Below, one piece after another: positions 48,283 to 59,482 of a stretch of DNA of 64,000 nt; positions within the stretch are counted from its first letter, which is position 1, and the number at the start of each line of letters is the position of its first letter. This stretch comes from Kocuria turfanensis. GTDB taxonomy: Bacteria > Actinomycetota > Actinomycetes > Actinomycetales > Micrococcaceae. The notes beneath the pieces are model-generated. The model was given only the letters and a program-made list of their open reading frames with translations, was not told the DNA's origin and made no database searches. The stretch is from the NCBI RefSeq assembly GCF_001580365.1, contig NZ_CP014480.1, positions 2,047,008-2,111,007 of the forward strand. Direction: 5' to 3'. The position numbers and the translations under genes are program-made.

Positions 48283-49653
48283 TCACCTGCGGAAGGACGC
48301 CCCGCGGTGGTCGTCGGCCAGCCGCGGACCGGCCCCGGTCAGGACCTCGCGCAGCGTCTGCCCGGCGGGGACGCTCCCGGGCTCCGGCAGCAGACCGCGG
48401 CGCCGCAGCTCCGGTGAGACCATGGTCGTGAACCGCTCCAGGTCCGCGGGCCGCACGGCCGCCGAGATGTTGAAGCCGTCGACGCCGGCCTCCTCGCGCC
48501 AGCGCTCGAGCTCGTCCGCCACGGTGCCGGGGGCCCCGGCGATGACGGGCCCGCGGCCGCCGATGGCCACGAACTCCGCCAGGTCGCGCACCGTCCAGGT
48601 CCGGTCCGGGGACAGCGAGGTGAACGCCGCGAGCGCGGACTGGTTGGCGTCGGTGGCCACGTACTCGAGCGGGGCGTCGGGGTCCGCGCCGGCCAGGTCG
48701 ACCCCGGTCCAGCCGCCGAACAGGGACAGGGCTCCCTCGATGTCCACGTGCCGGCGGTACCCGGCCAGCCGGGCCTGGGCCTCGGCGTCGGTCTCGGCGA
48801 CCACCACCGTGGCCATGGTGAAGGTCTTCACGGCGTCCTCGGCCCGCCCGCGCTCGGCCAGTCCGGCCCGGACGCCGTCGGTCCACCGGCGCACGAGCTG
48901 CGGGGTGTTGCCGATGAAGAAGATGGCCTCGGCGTGGTCGACGGCGAACTGCTGTCCGCGCTTGGAGGCCCCGGCCTGGAAGAGCAGCGGGGTGCCCTGG
49001 GGGCCGGGGTGGGTCAGCGCGTGGCCGGGCACGGAGAACCAGGTGCCCTCGTGGCCGACGGGGTGCGCGAGGTCGGGGTCCACGAAGACCCCGGTGGCGG
49101 GGTCGGCCGGCACCGCCCCGGGCTCGAAGGACCCCTCGAGCAGCTTGTACATGACCTCCATGTACTCGTCGGCGCGGTCGTAGCGCTCGTCGTGCGGGAT
49201 CTGCCGGTCCATGCCCAGGTTCCGGGCGGCGGAGTCCTGGTAGGAGGTCACCACGTTCCACGCCACCCGGCCGCGGGTGAAGTGGTCCAGGGTCGCGAAG
49301 GTGCGGGCCAGCAGGTAGGGGGCCTCGTAGGTGACCGAGGCGGTGACGCCGAAGCCGAGCCGCTCGGTCGCCGCGGCCATCGCCGGCACCGCGACGAGCG
49401 GGTCGAGCAGCGGGTACTGCACTCCCCCGCGGGCGGTGGCCTCGGTCCCGCCGCCGTAGACGTCGTAGACGCCCGGGATGTCCGCCAGGAACAGCGAGGC
49501 GAAGCCGCCGTCCTCGAGGGTGCGGGCCAGGGACGTCCAGTACTCGAGCGTGTCGAACCGCGCGACCCCGGCCTCCGGGTGGCGCCACAGGCCCGGTGAC
49601 TGGTGCACGGGCACCATCATGTCGAAGGCGTTCAGCAGCAGGGGGCGGCTCAT
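48283..49653 (-). CDS. LLM-class flavin mono-oxygenase (NtaA/SnaA/DszA type)
   Basis: A 456-residue luciferase-like enzyme; ATG 49653 overlaps the MFS stop (ATGA). The N-terminus LLLNAFDMMVPVHQSPGLWR and the segments GRVAWNVVTSYQDSAARNLG, YMEVMYKLLEGSF and PLLFQAGASKRGQQFA are typical of the NtaA/SnaA/DszA/SoxA family. These FMNH2-dependent enzymes open C-S or C-N bonds of sulfones, nitrilotriacetate and similar compounds. The operon also has an SfnB/DszC-like enzyme and a SAM-I riboswitch, so the substrate is probably an organosulfur compound used as a sulfur source. Confidence 0.88.
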   Translation of the reverse strand: MSRPLLLNAFDMMVPVHQSPGLWRHPEAGVARFDTLEYWTSLARTLEDGGFASLFLADIPGVYDVYGGGTEATARGGVQYPLLDPLVAVPAMAAATERLGFGVTASVTYEAPYLLARTFATLDHFTRGRVAWNVVTSYQDSAARNLGMDRQIPHDERYDRADEYMEVMYKLLEGSFEPGAVPADPATGVFVDPDLAHPVGHEGTWFSVPGHALTHPGPQGTPLLFQAGASKRGQQFAVDHAEAIFFIGNTPQLVRRWTDGVRAGLAERGRAEDAVKTFTMATVVVAETDAEAQARLAGYRRHVDIEGALSLFGGWTGVDLAGADPDAPLEYVATDANQSALAAFTSLSPDRTWTVRDLAEFVAIGGRGPVIAGAPGTVADELERWREEAGVDGFNISAAVRPADLERFTTMVSPELRRRGLLPEPGSVPAGQTLREVLTGAGPRLADDHRGASFRR

Positions 49654-51119
49654 ACGGTGGTCCTCTCGGTGGGGGTCCCGGCGGTGGTCCCGGTGGTGGT
49701 CCCGGCGGCGGCGCCGACCCGAGCGGAGTCGGCCCGGGCGGAACCGGGACGGGCGGTGACGGCCCCGGTGGAGCCGGCGTGCAGGTCGGTGAGCTCGGTG
49801 CCGCGCTGCTCGCGGGCGGGGTCCTTCGCGGCCAGGGCGGCGGCGACGGAGAGCACGGAGAGTCCGGAGAGGTACCCGGCGATCAGCCACGGGGTGTTCC
49901 CGCCGGCGGCGAACAGCAGGGCGGCGATCATCGGCATCAGCCCGCCGCCCAGGACGGTGCCGACCTGGTAGCCGAAGCTCACCCCGGAGTACCGCACGTG
50001 CACGGGGAACTGCTCGGCGAACCAGGCCGCCTGCGGCCCGTAGATCGCGTCGTGGACGAGGTTGATGCCGAGCACGACCACGAGCGGCAGCAGGGCCAGC
50101 GGGCCGGCGTCGAGGAAGGCGAACAGCACCCAGCCGAAGACGCCGATCGCCGCGTACGCGGTCACCGAGACGACCTTGCGGCCCACCCGGTCGGACAGCC
50201 AGCCCCAGAAGGGGGTGGAGAACAGGCCGATGGCCGAGGCGATCATCACCGCGGTCACACCGGAGGCGCTGTCCCCGCGCACGTCCCGCAGGTAGGTCAG
50301 CATGTAGACCGTCACCAGGTAGTAGACGGCGTTCTGGGCCAGGCGCAGGCCGATCGTGACCAGCAGCGGGCGGCGGTGGTGGGCCAGCAGCTCCCGCAGG
50401 GGTGCCGCGGCCACGTTGCCCGAGGCGCGGTGCTCCAGGAACTCGGGGGCGTCGGCCACGCCGAGGCGGATCCACAGGCCGACCGCCACCAGCAGGGCAG
50501 AGAGCAGGAAGGGGATGCGCCAGCCGTAGGCGGCGAACTGCTCCTCGCTCATCACGTGCTGCACGACGAAGAACGCCCCGGTGGCCAGCAGCATGCCGGC
50601 CGAGGAGCCGATCTGGGTGAAGGACCCGAAGAACCCGCGGTGCCGGGCCGGGGAGTGCTCCACGCTCAGCAGCGCGGAGCCGCCCCACTCGGCGCCGGCG
50701 GACAGCCCCTGCAGGATGCGCAGGACGACGAGCCCGACGACGGCCCACCAGCCGATCACCTCGTAGGTCGGCAGCAGGCCGATCAGGGTGGAGGCCACGC
50801 CCATGAGCAGCAGGGAGGCCACCAGCAGGGCCTTGCGGCCGATCCGGTCGCCCAGGTGCCCGGCGACGATCCCGCCCAGGGGCCGGGCGATCACCCCGAC
50901 CGCGAGGGTGGCGAAGGAGGCGACGATGCCGCCGAGCTCGGTGGCCATGGGGAAGAACTGGACGTTGAAGACCAGTGCGGCGGCGGTGCCGTAGAGGTAG
51001 AAGTCGTACCACTCGATGGTGGTGCCGGCGAAGGCCGAGGCCAGGACGCGCTTCTTGCCGTGGACGACGCTGGTGCGTCCCGCGGCGGCCGCGGCCGTGG
51101 TCGGGGTCGGGGTGGTCAT
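49650..51119 (-). CDS. MFS transporter, metabolite:H+ symporter (MHS) family
   Basis: A 489-residue, 12-segment MFS protein, ATG 51119 with AGGAG upstream. MHS features are AFAGTTIEWYDFYLYGTAAAL near the start, GHLGDRIGRKALLVASLLLMG, and LQGLSAGAEWGGSALLSVEH. Family members import organic acids, betaines and sulfonated compounds. Between the two mono-oxygenase genes it is the likely uptake system for their organosulfur substrate. It begins three bases after the acyl-CoA dehydrogenase-like gene. Confidence 0.88.
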   Translation of the reverse strand: MTTPTPTTAAAAAGRTSVVHGKKRVLASAFAGTTIEWYDFYLYGTAAALVFNVQFFPMATELGGIVASFATLAVGVIARPLGGIVAGHLGDRIGRKALLVASLLLMGVASTLIGLLPTYEVIGWWAVVGLVVLRILQGLSAGAEWGGSALLSVEHSPARHRGFFGSFTQIGSSAGMLLATGAFFVVQHVMSEEQFAAYGWRIPFLLSALLVAVGLWIRLGVADAPEFLEHRASGNVAAAPLRELLAHHRRPLLVTIGLRLAQNAVYYLVTVYMLTYLRDVRGDSASGVTAVMIASAIGLFSTPFWGWLSDRVGRKVVSVTAYAAIGVFGWVLFAFLDAGPLALLPLVVVLGINLVHDAIYGPQAAWFAEQFPVHVRYSGVSFGYQVGTVLGGGLMPMIAALLFAAGGNTPWLIAGYLSGLSVLSVAAALAAKDPAREQRGTELTDLHAGSTGAVTARPGSARADSARVGAAAGTTTGTTAGTPTERTTV

Positions 51120-51122
51120 GCG

Positions 51123-52460
51123 TCAGGCTCCTGGGGCTCGGACGGGGGTGGTCGTGGCGTCGGCCCGGGCGTCGGCCCGGGCGTCGCCGATGGCGTTCAG
51201 GCCCTCCGGGAGGGTGCCGTTGATGAGGTAGTCGCCGAGGGCGCGGGCGCGGAAGGCGATCGGGTTGTGGGTGGCCACGGTCTGGGCGTTGCGCCAGTGC
51301 CGGTCCAGGCCCTTGGCGGTGGACGTGGCGGAGGCGCCCACGGTGAGGAACAGGTCCTGGGCGGCGCCGAGGGCCAGCTCCGGCACGGTGACCTGGGCGT
51401 GCTCCACGGCGATCTCGGACTCGGGCAGCGCCGCCGGGAGGGTGCCGGTGAACTCCGGGCGGTCGGCGCCGGTGGCGACGGCGGCGGCGATCCCGGCGTC
51501 CAGGGCGCGGGCGGCGTGCAGCACGGCGGCCTCGGCGGTGAAGGCCTTGGCGGAGATCCGGCCAGTGGCCTCCTGGATCAGCGGGTCCTCCCGGAACGGC
51601 AGGCCGAGCCCGGTGTTGAAGGTCCGCCGGCGGGCGGCGATGGTCTCCACGGCGTCCCGCCGGGCGGCGCGGGCGATGCCGGCCAGCACGGCCAGCAGCA
51701 CGAGCTGGAAGAAGGCGGCCTCGTGGACGGCCTCCGCGCTGCCGGCGGTGCGGTCCAGCACGGCGTCGTCCGGGACGCGCACGCGGTCGAAGACCGCGGT
51801 GCCGGTGCCGGTGAGCTTCTGGCCGAAGCCGTCCCAGTCGTCCTCGAGCGTGACCCCCTGGGCGTCCGTGGCGACGACGGCGAAGCGGCGCCCGTCCCGG
51901 CCGTCGAGGGCGGCCGAGACGCGGGTGTAGTCGCAGAAGATGGAGCCGGTGGCGTAGAACTTCCGGCCGGTGATCTCCCACCCCTCGGCGGTGCGGCGCA
52001 GCACGGTGTTCAGGGTGCCCAGCGCGTTGCCGCCCTTCTCCGTGGAGGCGTTGCCGACGGTGGCCCCGGCCAGCACCCGCGGGTACCAGACGTCCTGGAG
52101 CTCCCGGGGCAGGAAGCGCAGGGACTCCACGAAGCCGGCGTGGGAGCGGTAGAGGTGGGCGATGTTGGAGTCGGCCTCGGCCAGGTCGACCAGCAGCCGG
52201 GTGAAGTCCTCGACGCTGACCTCGGGACCGCCGTGGGCCGCCGGGACGCGCAGGGCGCCGAAGCCGGCCCGGTCCAGCAGGGCGACCTCCTCGTGGGGCA
52301 GCGCGCGCCGCAGGTCCCGGTCCAGGGCGCCGGCGGCGATTCCCGCGAACAGCGGCCCGAAGTGCTCCTTCAGCCCGGCGTAGTCCCCCGGCAGACCGGC
52401 GGCGGGGTGCGTGCCGGCGCCGGGACGGGTGGGAGTCCTCTCGGCCGTGGTGCGGCTCAT
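51123..52460 (-). CDS. SfnB/DszC-like flavin mono-oxygenase (acyl-CoA dehydrogenase fold)
   Basis: A 445-residue protein; ATG 52460 (MSRTTAERTPT) follows GAGAGGACC. The acyl-CoA dehydrogenase fold is shown by GFGALRVPAAHGGPEVS, EADSNIAHLYRSHAGF, NASTEKGG and WEITGRKFYATGS, features of the SfnB/DszC sulfur-acquisition group rather than fatty-acid enzymes. Such enzymes use reduced flavin and O2 on sulfides, sulfoxides or sulfones. It is the first gene of the operon under the SAM-I riboswitch. The same ribosome-site sequence (CCGAGAGGACCACCG) precedes this gene and the LLM gene. Confidence 0.85.
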   Translation of the reverse strand: MSRTTAERTPTRPGAGTHPAAGLPGDYAGLKEHFGPLFAGIAAGALDRDLRRALPHEEVALLDRAGFGALRVPAAHGGPEVSVEDFTRLLVDLAEADSNIAHLYRSHAGFVESLRFLPRELQDVWYPRVLAGATVGNASTEKGGNALGTLNTVLRRTAEGWEITGRKFYATGSIFCDYTRVSAALDGRDGRRFAVVATDAQGVTLEDDWDGFGQKLTGTGTAVFDRVRVPDDAVLDRTAGSAEAVHEAAFFQLVLLAVLAGIARAARRDAVETIAARRRTFNTGLGLPFREDPLIQEATGRISAKAFTAEAAVLHAARALDAGIAAAVATGADRPEFTGTLPAALPESEIAVEHAQVTVPELALGAAQDLFLTVGASATSTAKGLDRHWRNAQTVATHNPIAFRARALGDYLINGTLPEGLNAIGDARADARADATTTPVRAPGA

Positions 52461-52557
52461 GCGGTGGTCCTCTCGGTCGCACCGAGGAGTGCCGGCCGTC
52501 CAGTCGCGCCAGGGGCGGGCCCGACGACGACAGCGCGGGGCCGACGTCACGGAGCAG

Positions 52558-52668
52558 CTGCAGATCCGGGATCTCCATCGGTTCTGGCCTTAGCACCCTG
52601 ACCCCTGTGAAGGACGGGTTGCTGCGGCGTCGTCGAGCCAGATCTCTCGGCCGCTCTGAATGGGACGC
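52558..52668 (-). ncRNA. SAM-I riboswitch (S-box)
   Basis: The minus-strand leader of the sulfur mono-oxygenase operon carries S-box blocks in order: GAGAGATCTGGCTCGACGAC, then GCAACC (complement of 52617-52622), GGTGCTAAGGCCAG (around 52597-52584) and GATGGAGAT. S-adenosylmethionine binding would turn the operon off, coupling organosulfur use to sulfur amino-acid supply. Recognition is by consensus; a covariance search should distinguish SAM-I from SAM-IV. Confidence 0.8.
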
Positions 52669-52813
52669 ATGACATCGCACCAGAGAGCCGGGGTGCGGAG
52701 CCACCTGATGACCGTCACATGTCATCGGCTGTCACGAGGACGTCACAGACGGTCATGTCCTCCCGGGTGGTGTAAGGATCCCACCACAACACAGGGGGGA
52801 GCCGCGGATCGGC
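52669..52813. other. Promoter region of the sulfur operon
   Basis: About 145 bases between the riboswitch and the thiF stop. Tandem GTCAC/GTGAC-type motifs (GACCGTCACATGTCATCGG, then CTGTCACGAGGACGTCACAG) are present and may be regulator sites. No gene is seen. Confidence 0.4.
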
Positions 52814-55119
<2,306 letters not shown>

Positions 55120-55123
<4 letters not shown>

Positions 55124-56439
55124 CGGGTGCTCCTGTTCGGGGTGCGGAAACCGGTCGCGGGGTCCGCGGCGGGCGCCTCGACCGGGCGGTCGAAGCGGTG
55201 CGGGTCGGTGGTGGCCAGGTGCTCGGCGTCGGCGCCCGGATCCGCGCCGAGCACCAGCTCCGCGGCGAGGCGGGCGGCCAGCGGGGCGAGCAGGACGCCG
55301 TGGCGGAAGTAGCCCGTGGAGACCAGGAGACCGGGCACCGGATCTCCCTCCGGGCCGCGGACGCGGCCCAGGTACGGGATGTCGTCCGGGGTCCCGGGCC
55401 GGGCACGGGCCATGGCCTCGACCAGCTCGAGGTCGGCGACGCCGGGGACCACGGCCTGGGCGTCGCGCAGCAGCCGGAGCACGCCTCCGGCGCTGATCCC
55501 GTCGAGGTCGTCCTCGCGGGAGGTCGCCCCGATCACCACCGTCCCGTCGTCGCGGGGCACCAGGTAGACGGGCACCCCGTGGACCAGGCCGCGGACGGTG
55601 CGCTCGAGCAGGGCGGGCGCCCCGGCGGGCGGACGGGTGCGGAGGATGTCCCCGTGCACCGGGCGCAGCGGCGGCCGCCAGGACCCGGGCAGGCCCTCCA
55701 GGTCGGTGAGACCCGTGCCGGGGGCGAGGACCGTCTCCGCCGCCGAGACCATCCCGCCGTCGGCCAGGCGCAGGCCCGTCACCGCGCCGTCGGGGCCGTG
55801 GCGCAGGCCCGTGGCGCGGTCGTGCACCAGGCGGGCGGGCCCGCCGTCGGGGCCGTCCGTTGCGGAGGACCCGGACGGAGTGGGGAGCTCGGGGGCGACG
55901 AGGGCGGCGAGCAGTCCGGCCACGAGCCGGCGGGGGTCCACCTGGTGGTCGTCGGGAATGCGGTGCACGGCGGACAGCCGCGGGCTCAGGGCCGGCTCCA
56001 GGGCCCGGGCCGTGCGCAGCGGGAGCGGCTCCACGGCCAGGCCGTGGCGCAGCTGGAGCTCGCGCAGGTCCGCCAGGGCCTGCCGGTCGGCGGCGTCGAC
56101 GCCGCACACGAGCGTCTCGGTGGCGCGGTAGCCCACCGAGCCGCCGGCGGCCTCCTCCACGGCGGCCACGAACGCCGGGTAGGCGCCGGCCGAGGCGAGC
56201 ATGAGGGGATAGAGCGGCTCCTGCTGGTACTGGACCTCGCTCACCGGGGCGAGCATCCCGGCCGCCGCCCGGCTGGCCCCGGCGCCGGGCTCGGGGTCCA
56301 CCACGGCCACCGAGCGGCCGCGGCGGCGCAGCTCCCAGGCCGTGGCCAGGCCGACCACCCCGGCCCCGACCACGGCGACGTCGGCCCGCACGTGCTGGGC
56401 GGCGGACATCGGAACGGAGGGCACGGATGTCACCGGCAT
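55120..56439 (-). CDS. thiO: Glycine oxidase ThiO
   Basis: A 439-residue FAD enzyme, ATG 56439 behind GGAAAGGA. The dinucleotide motif is VAVVGAGVVGLATAWELRRRG; further signatures are GASRAAAGMLAPVSE and the C-terminal STGYFRHGVLLAPLAARL. It oxidises glycine to dehydroglycine for ThiG. It is the first gene of the thiOSGF operon and is directly downstream of the TPP riboswitch. Confidence 0.93.
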
Positions 56440-56441
56440 CG

Positions 56442-56530
56442 TCCTTTCCTACGGCGGCATGACCCGCATCAGGTGTGGCGGTCGGCGCCGGACGCCCTCT
56501 CAGCCCCCGAGGGGCTCCCGCAGAACCGCT
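56442..56530 (-). ncRNA. TPP riboswitch (THI element)
   Basis: On the minus strand the conserved blocks GGGGGCTGAGAGGG (GCTGAGA opposite 56498-56504) and ACCTGATGCGGGTCATGCCG (opposite 56454-56473) followed by CGTAGGAAAGGA define the aptamer. The last block overlaps the thiO ribosome site, so TPP binding probably blocks translation initiation directly. Confidence 0.93.
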
Positions 56531-56534
56531 GACC

Positions 56535-56540
56535 TATCAT
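56535..56540 (+). promoter_or_regulatory. -10 element of a probable leaderless thiE promoter
   Basis: TATCAT lies seven bases before the GTG start of thiE at 56548. There is no ribosome site, so transcription probably starts at or next to the start codon. Confidence 0.5.
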
Positions 56541-56547
56541 TCAGCGT

Positions 56548-57267
56548 GTGACCCAGCATACCCAGGACACCCCCGCTCCCGCCGCCTCCGAGCTGCGCAT
56601 GACACGCACGGACCGGCTCCTCGCCGCCCGGCTGTACGTGTGCACCGACGCCCGCCGCGCGCAGGGCGACCTCGAGGAGTTCCTGCACGCCGTCTGCGCC
56701 GGCGGGACGGACATCGTCCAGCTGCGGGACAGGAGCATCGACACCGACGAGGAGATCGCCGCGCTGCGCCTGCTGGGCCGGGTCGCCGCCGAGTACGGCG
56801 TCCTGGTCGCCGTCAACGACCGCGCCGACCTCGCCGCGCTCGTGGGCGCCGACGTCTTCCACGCCGGCCAGCACGACCTCACCCCCGCCCAGGCCCGGCA
56901 GCTGCTCGGCCCCGACGTGCTGATCGGCCGCTCCACCCACGACCTCGGCCAGGCCCGGGCCGCGCTGGCCGACCCGGACGTGGACTACTTCTGCACCGGT
57001 CCCGTGTGGGAGACCCCCACCAAGCCGGGCCGGCCCGCCACCGGCCTGGGCTTCGTGCGCGAGGTCGCCGCACTGACCGAGGCCCGGCTGGACGCCGACC
57101 CGGCGGTGGTGCCCGTGCCGTGGTTCGCCATCGGCGGCATCGACGAGCAGCGCCTCCCCGAGGTGCTGGCCGCCGGGGCGCGCGGCGCCGTGGTGGTCCG
57201 GGCGGTCACCGAGGCCCCGGACCCGCGCCTGGCCGCCGGGCAGCTGCGCAGTCTGCTCCCCGCCTGA
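56548..57267 (+). CDS. thiE: Thiamine-phosphate synthase ThiE
   Basis: A 239-residue TIM-barrel protein from GTG 56548, divergent from thiO. It joins HMP pyrophosphate and thiazole phosphate. Motifs are [50 protein letters not shown] and the phosphate-binding [12 protein letters not shown]. The N-terminal 25 residues are low-complexity; an internal ATG at 56599 could also start the enzyme core. Confidence 0.93.
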   Translation: MTQHTQDTPAPAASELRMTRTDRLLAARLYVCTDARRAQGDLEEFLHAVCAGGTDIVQLRDRSIDTDEEIAALRLLGRVAAEYGVLVAVNDRADLAALVGADVFHAGQHDLTPAQARQLLGPDVLIGRSTHDLGQARAALADPDVDYFCTGPVWETPTKPGRPATGLGFVREVAALTEARLDADPAVVPVPWFAIGGIDEQRLPEVLAAGARGAVVVRAVTEAPDPRLAAGQLRSLLPA

Positions 57268-57433
57268 CACGCTCCCCGACCGGCGCGCTACCTGCCCGGC
57301 ACGCTTCCTGCCCGGCACGCCGCGCGGGGACGTCCGCCGGGCGCGCCCGGCCGCAACTCCCCACCGGCTCCCCGCCGCCGCACAGCCCCGTCTGAGAGCA
57401 TGGAGCCCACGGACGACGACGGAGGAGTGGCCC

Positions 57434-58441
57434 ATGGACCCCGAGCTCGACCCGCAGGTGCGGCACGCGGTGGAGCATCCCGCGCAGACCGCCCGCGGCC
57501 CGGAGGACGTGCAGCTGCGCGTCCGGCTGGCCGGCGAGCCCGCCCGGCGAGCGCTGGGCAGCCACTGGGAGGAGGGCGCCCCGGAGGACGCCGCGCCCGG
57601 CGAGGACCGGCTCGCGGCGGCCGTGCTGCTGGCCACCCTCTTCGGCGACACGTTCTGGCTCGAGCGGGCGGCCCGGCTGCCCGGTGACGTCCCGGGCTGT
57701 CCCTCCGCCCCGCCGAGCGGGCTGCTGGAGCTCACCCGCGTGCCCGGCGCCCGGGCGGCGATGGCCTCGGTCCTCGAGCGGCCGCTGCTCACCGGGCTGC
57801 TGGAGTGGGGCACGAACCCGCTGCCCGAGCAGCCCCCGCTGGCCGTGGCGCAGGCTGCCCGGGACCTCTCGATCCCCGACGACGGGCGTGTCTACCGGGT
57901 GGTGCGCCGCCGCGCCGAGCGCTTCCTGGCCCGCGAGTACGACGGCTCGGAGTCGCTGGAGCGGTTCGTGACCCTGCTGACGGAGGCCGAGAAGGGCCAC
58001 CGCGAGGACGGGCCCGTGCTCTCCGGCGAGACGCTGCCGCCCGCCTCTCCCCCGACTGCTCCTCCACCACCGGCGGCCCCGGCGCCGCCGGCACCGGAGG
58101 GCGGCCCGGCCGGGCCGCCGTCGTCGAACCCCTCGATCGCGGACGCTCCGCAGGCTCCGCAGTGGGGCGTCAGCCCGTCCACGCCCGCCCCGCCGCCGCC
58201 CGGGCAGGTCGGCCGGCCCGGTGCGCCCGGGGAGCCGTTCCCGGGCCAGGCCCAGGGCGGGCCGTTCCCCGGGCCGGGCGCGGGCGGCCCGCTGGCGGGC
58301 AGCCGCGGCCCGGCGGCCGGCGGATGGCCGCCGCCCCCGGCCCACGACCCCGCGGAGGACGACTCCGACAACCTCAAGGCCTGGGGTCTGGTCTTTCTGG
58401 CGATCGTGGCGGTGATCGTGGCGCTGATCTTCGTGCTCTGA
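57434..58441 (+). CDS. Hypothetical protein, Pro-rich with C-terminal membrane anchor
   Basis: A 335-residue protein, ATG 57434 behind GGAGG. Residues 1-195 are helical and charged with no family I know. Residues 200-315 are Pro/Gly/Ala-rich and likely disordered. The last 20 residues (LVFLAIVAVIVALIFVL) form a single membrane helix, making it a tail-anchored protein with a cytoplasmic body. Nothing nearby explains its role. Confidence 0.7.
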   Translation: MDPELDPQVRHAVEHPAQTARGPEDVQLRVRLAGEPARRALGSHWEEGAPEDAAPGEDRLAAAVLLATLFGDTFWLERAARLPGDVPGCPSAPPSGLLELTRVPGARAAMASVLERPLLTGLLEWGTNPLPEQPPLAVAQAARDLSIPDDGRVYRVVRRRAERFLAREYDGSESLERFVTLLTEAEKGHREDGPVLSGETLPPASPPTAPPPPAAPAPPAPEGGPAGPPSSNPSIADAPQAPQWGVSPSTPAPPPPGQVGRPGAPGEPFPGQAQGGPFPGPGAGGPLAGSRGPAAGGWPPPPAHDPAEDDSDNLKAWGLVFLAIVAVIVALIFVL

Positions 58442-58491
58442 CCGGGACGGCGTCGCGCCCGGCCCCGAGGTGACGAAGGTCCCCAAGATAC

Positions 58492-58521
58492 TTGCACCGG
58501 AAACATTTTCTGGGGTATCCT
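58492..58521 (+). promoter_or_regulatory. Sigma-70-type promoter of the VOC gene
   Basis: TTGCAC (58492-58497) and TATCCT (58516-58521) are spaced by 18 bases, with a start expected near 58528, just upstream of the VOC gene. Confidence 0.5.
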
Positions 58522-58540
58522 TGCGGACATATCAACCTTT

Positions 58541-59482
58541 GTGGTGCCGATGCCGACGGAGAAGCCCGAGATGCCGATCTTTCCCCAGAACCCCGACCCC
58601 CGGAGCCTGACGCCGCGACCGGCCGACGACCTGCTGTCCGCCGGAACCCGGATGGGCGCCGTGGAGCTGCTCGTGGCCGACCTGGACACGATGCTCGCCT
58701 ACTACACGGACGCCGTGACCCTCGAGGTCCTCGCCCATTCCGGGGACACGGCCGTGCTGGGCCGTGACGGCCGGACCGTGCTGCGCCTGCGGCAGGTCCC
58801 GGAGCTGCCGCCGGCCCGCCGCGGTCAGGCGGGGCTGTTCCACACCGCGGTGCTGTTCGAGGACGAGCCGGCCCTGGCGGCCGCCCTGGCCTCGGTCGCC
58901 GCCGTGGCGCCGCGATCCTTCACCGGCAGCGCCGACCACCTCTACAGCCAGGCGTTCTACTTCGACGACCCCGAGGGCAACGGCGTGGAGCTCTACACCG
59001 ACCGCCCCCGCCACACCTGGCGGCGGGAGGCCAACGGGCTGCTCACGCTGGCGTCCAACCCGCTGGATCCCACCGCGTTCCTGGGCGAGCACCTGCGCGA
59101 GCCGGCCGGGGCGCGGCCGGCGGCGCCGCCGGCCACCCTCGGCCACGTCCACCTGCAGGTCGGCGACATCCCGCAGGGCCGGCGGTTCTACGTGGACGTC
59201 CTGGGCTTCGAGGTGATGAGCGACATCGGCTCGGCCCTGTTCATCGCCGCCGGCGGGTACCACCACCACATCGGGCTCAACACCTGGCACAGCGCCGGGG
59301 CCGGCCCGCGGGCGGCCTCCCTGGGCCTGGGGCAGGTCAACATCGACCTGCCCACGGCCGAGGACGTCGCCGCCCTGCAGGCCCGGCTGACCGACCACCG
59401 GGTCCCCACCCGGCACGACGGCGCCGTGCTGCGCTTCGAGGACCCCTGGAACACCCTCATCCAGGTGGGCGTCGCCGCGTAG
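58541..59482 (+). CDS. VOC family protein, CatE-like ring-cleaving dioxygenase/glyoxalase
   Basis: A frame of up to 313 residues; starts at GTG 58541, ATG 58550 or ATG 58571 are possible, the last having a GGAGAAG site. Two VOC modules follow: residues 40-140 (MGAVELLVADLDTMLAYYTD, LFHTAVLF, DDPEGNGVELYTDRP) and 190-310 (LGHVHLQVGDIPQGRRFYVDVLGF, HHHIGLNTW, DPWNTLIQV). The metal ligands His/Glu are in place. It matches the YwbD/CatE-type group, often called catechol-2,3-dioxygenase-like; the substrate is unknown. Confidence 0.82.
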   Translation: MVPMPTEKPEMPIFPQNPDPRSLTPRPADDLLSAGTRMGAVELLVADLDTMLAYYTDAVTLEVLAHSGDTAVLGRDGRTVLRLRQVPELPPARRGQAGLFHTAVLFEDEPALAAALASVAAVAPRSFTGSADHLYSQAFYFDDPEGNGVELYTDRPRHTWRREANGLLTLASNPLDPTAFLGEHLREPAGARPAAPPATLGHVHLQVGDIPQGRRFYVDVLGFEVMSDIGSALFIAAGGYHHHIGLNTWHSAGAGPRAASLGLGQVNIDLPTAEDVAALQARLTDHRVPTRHDGAVLRFEDPWNTLIQVGVAA

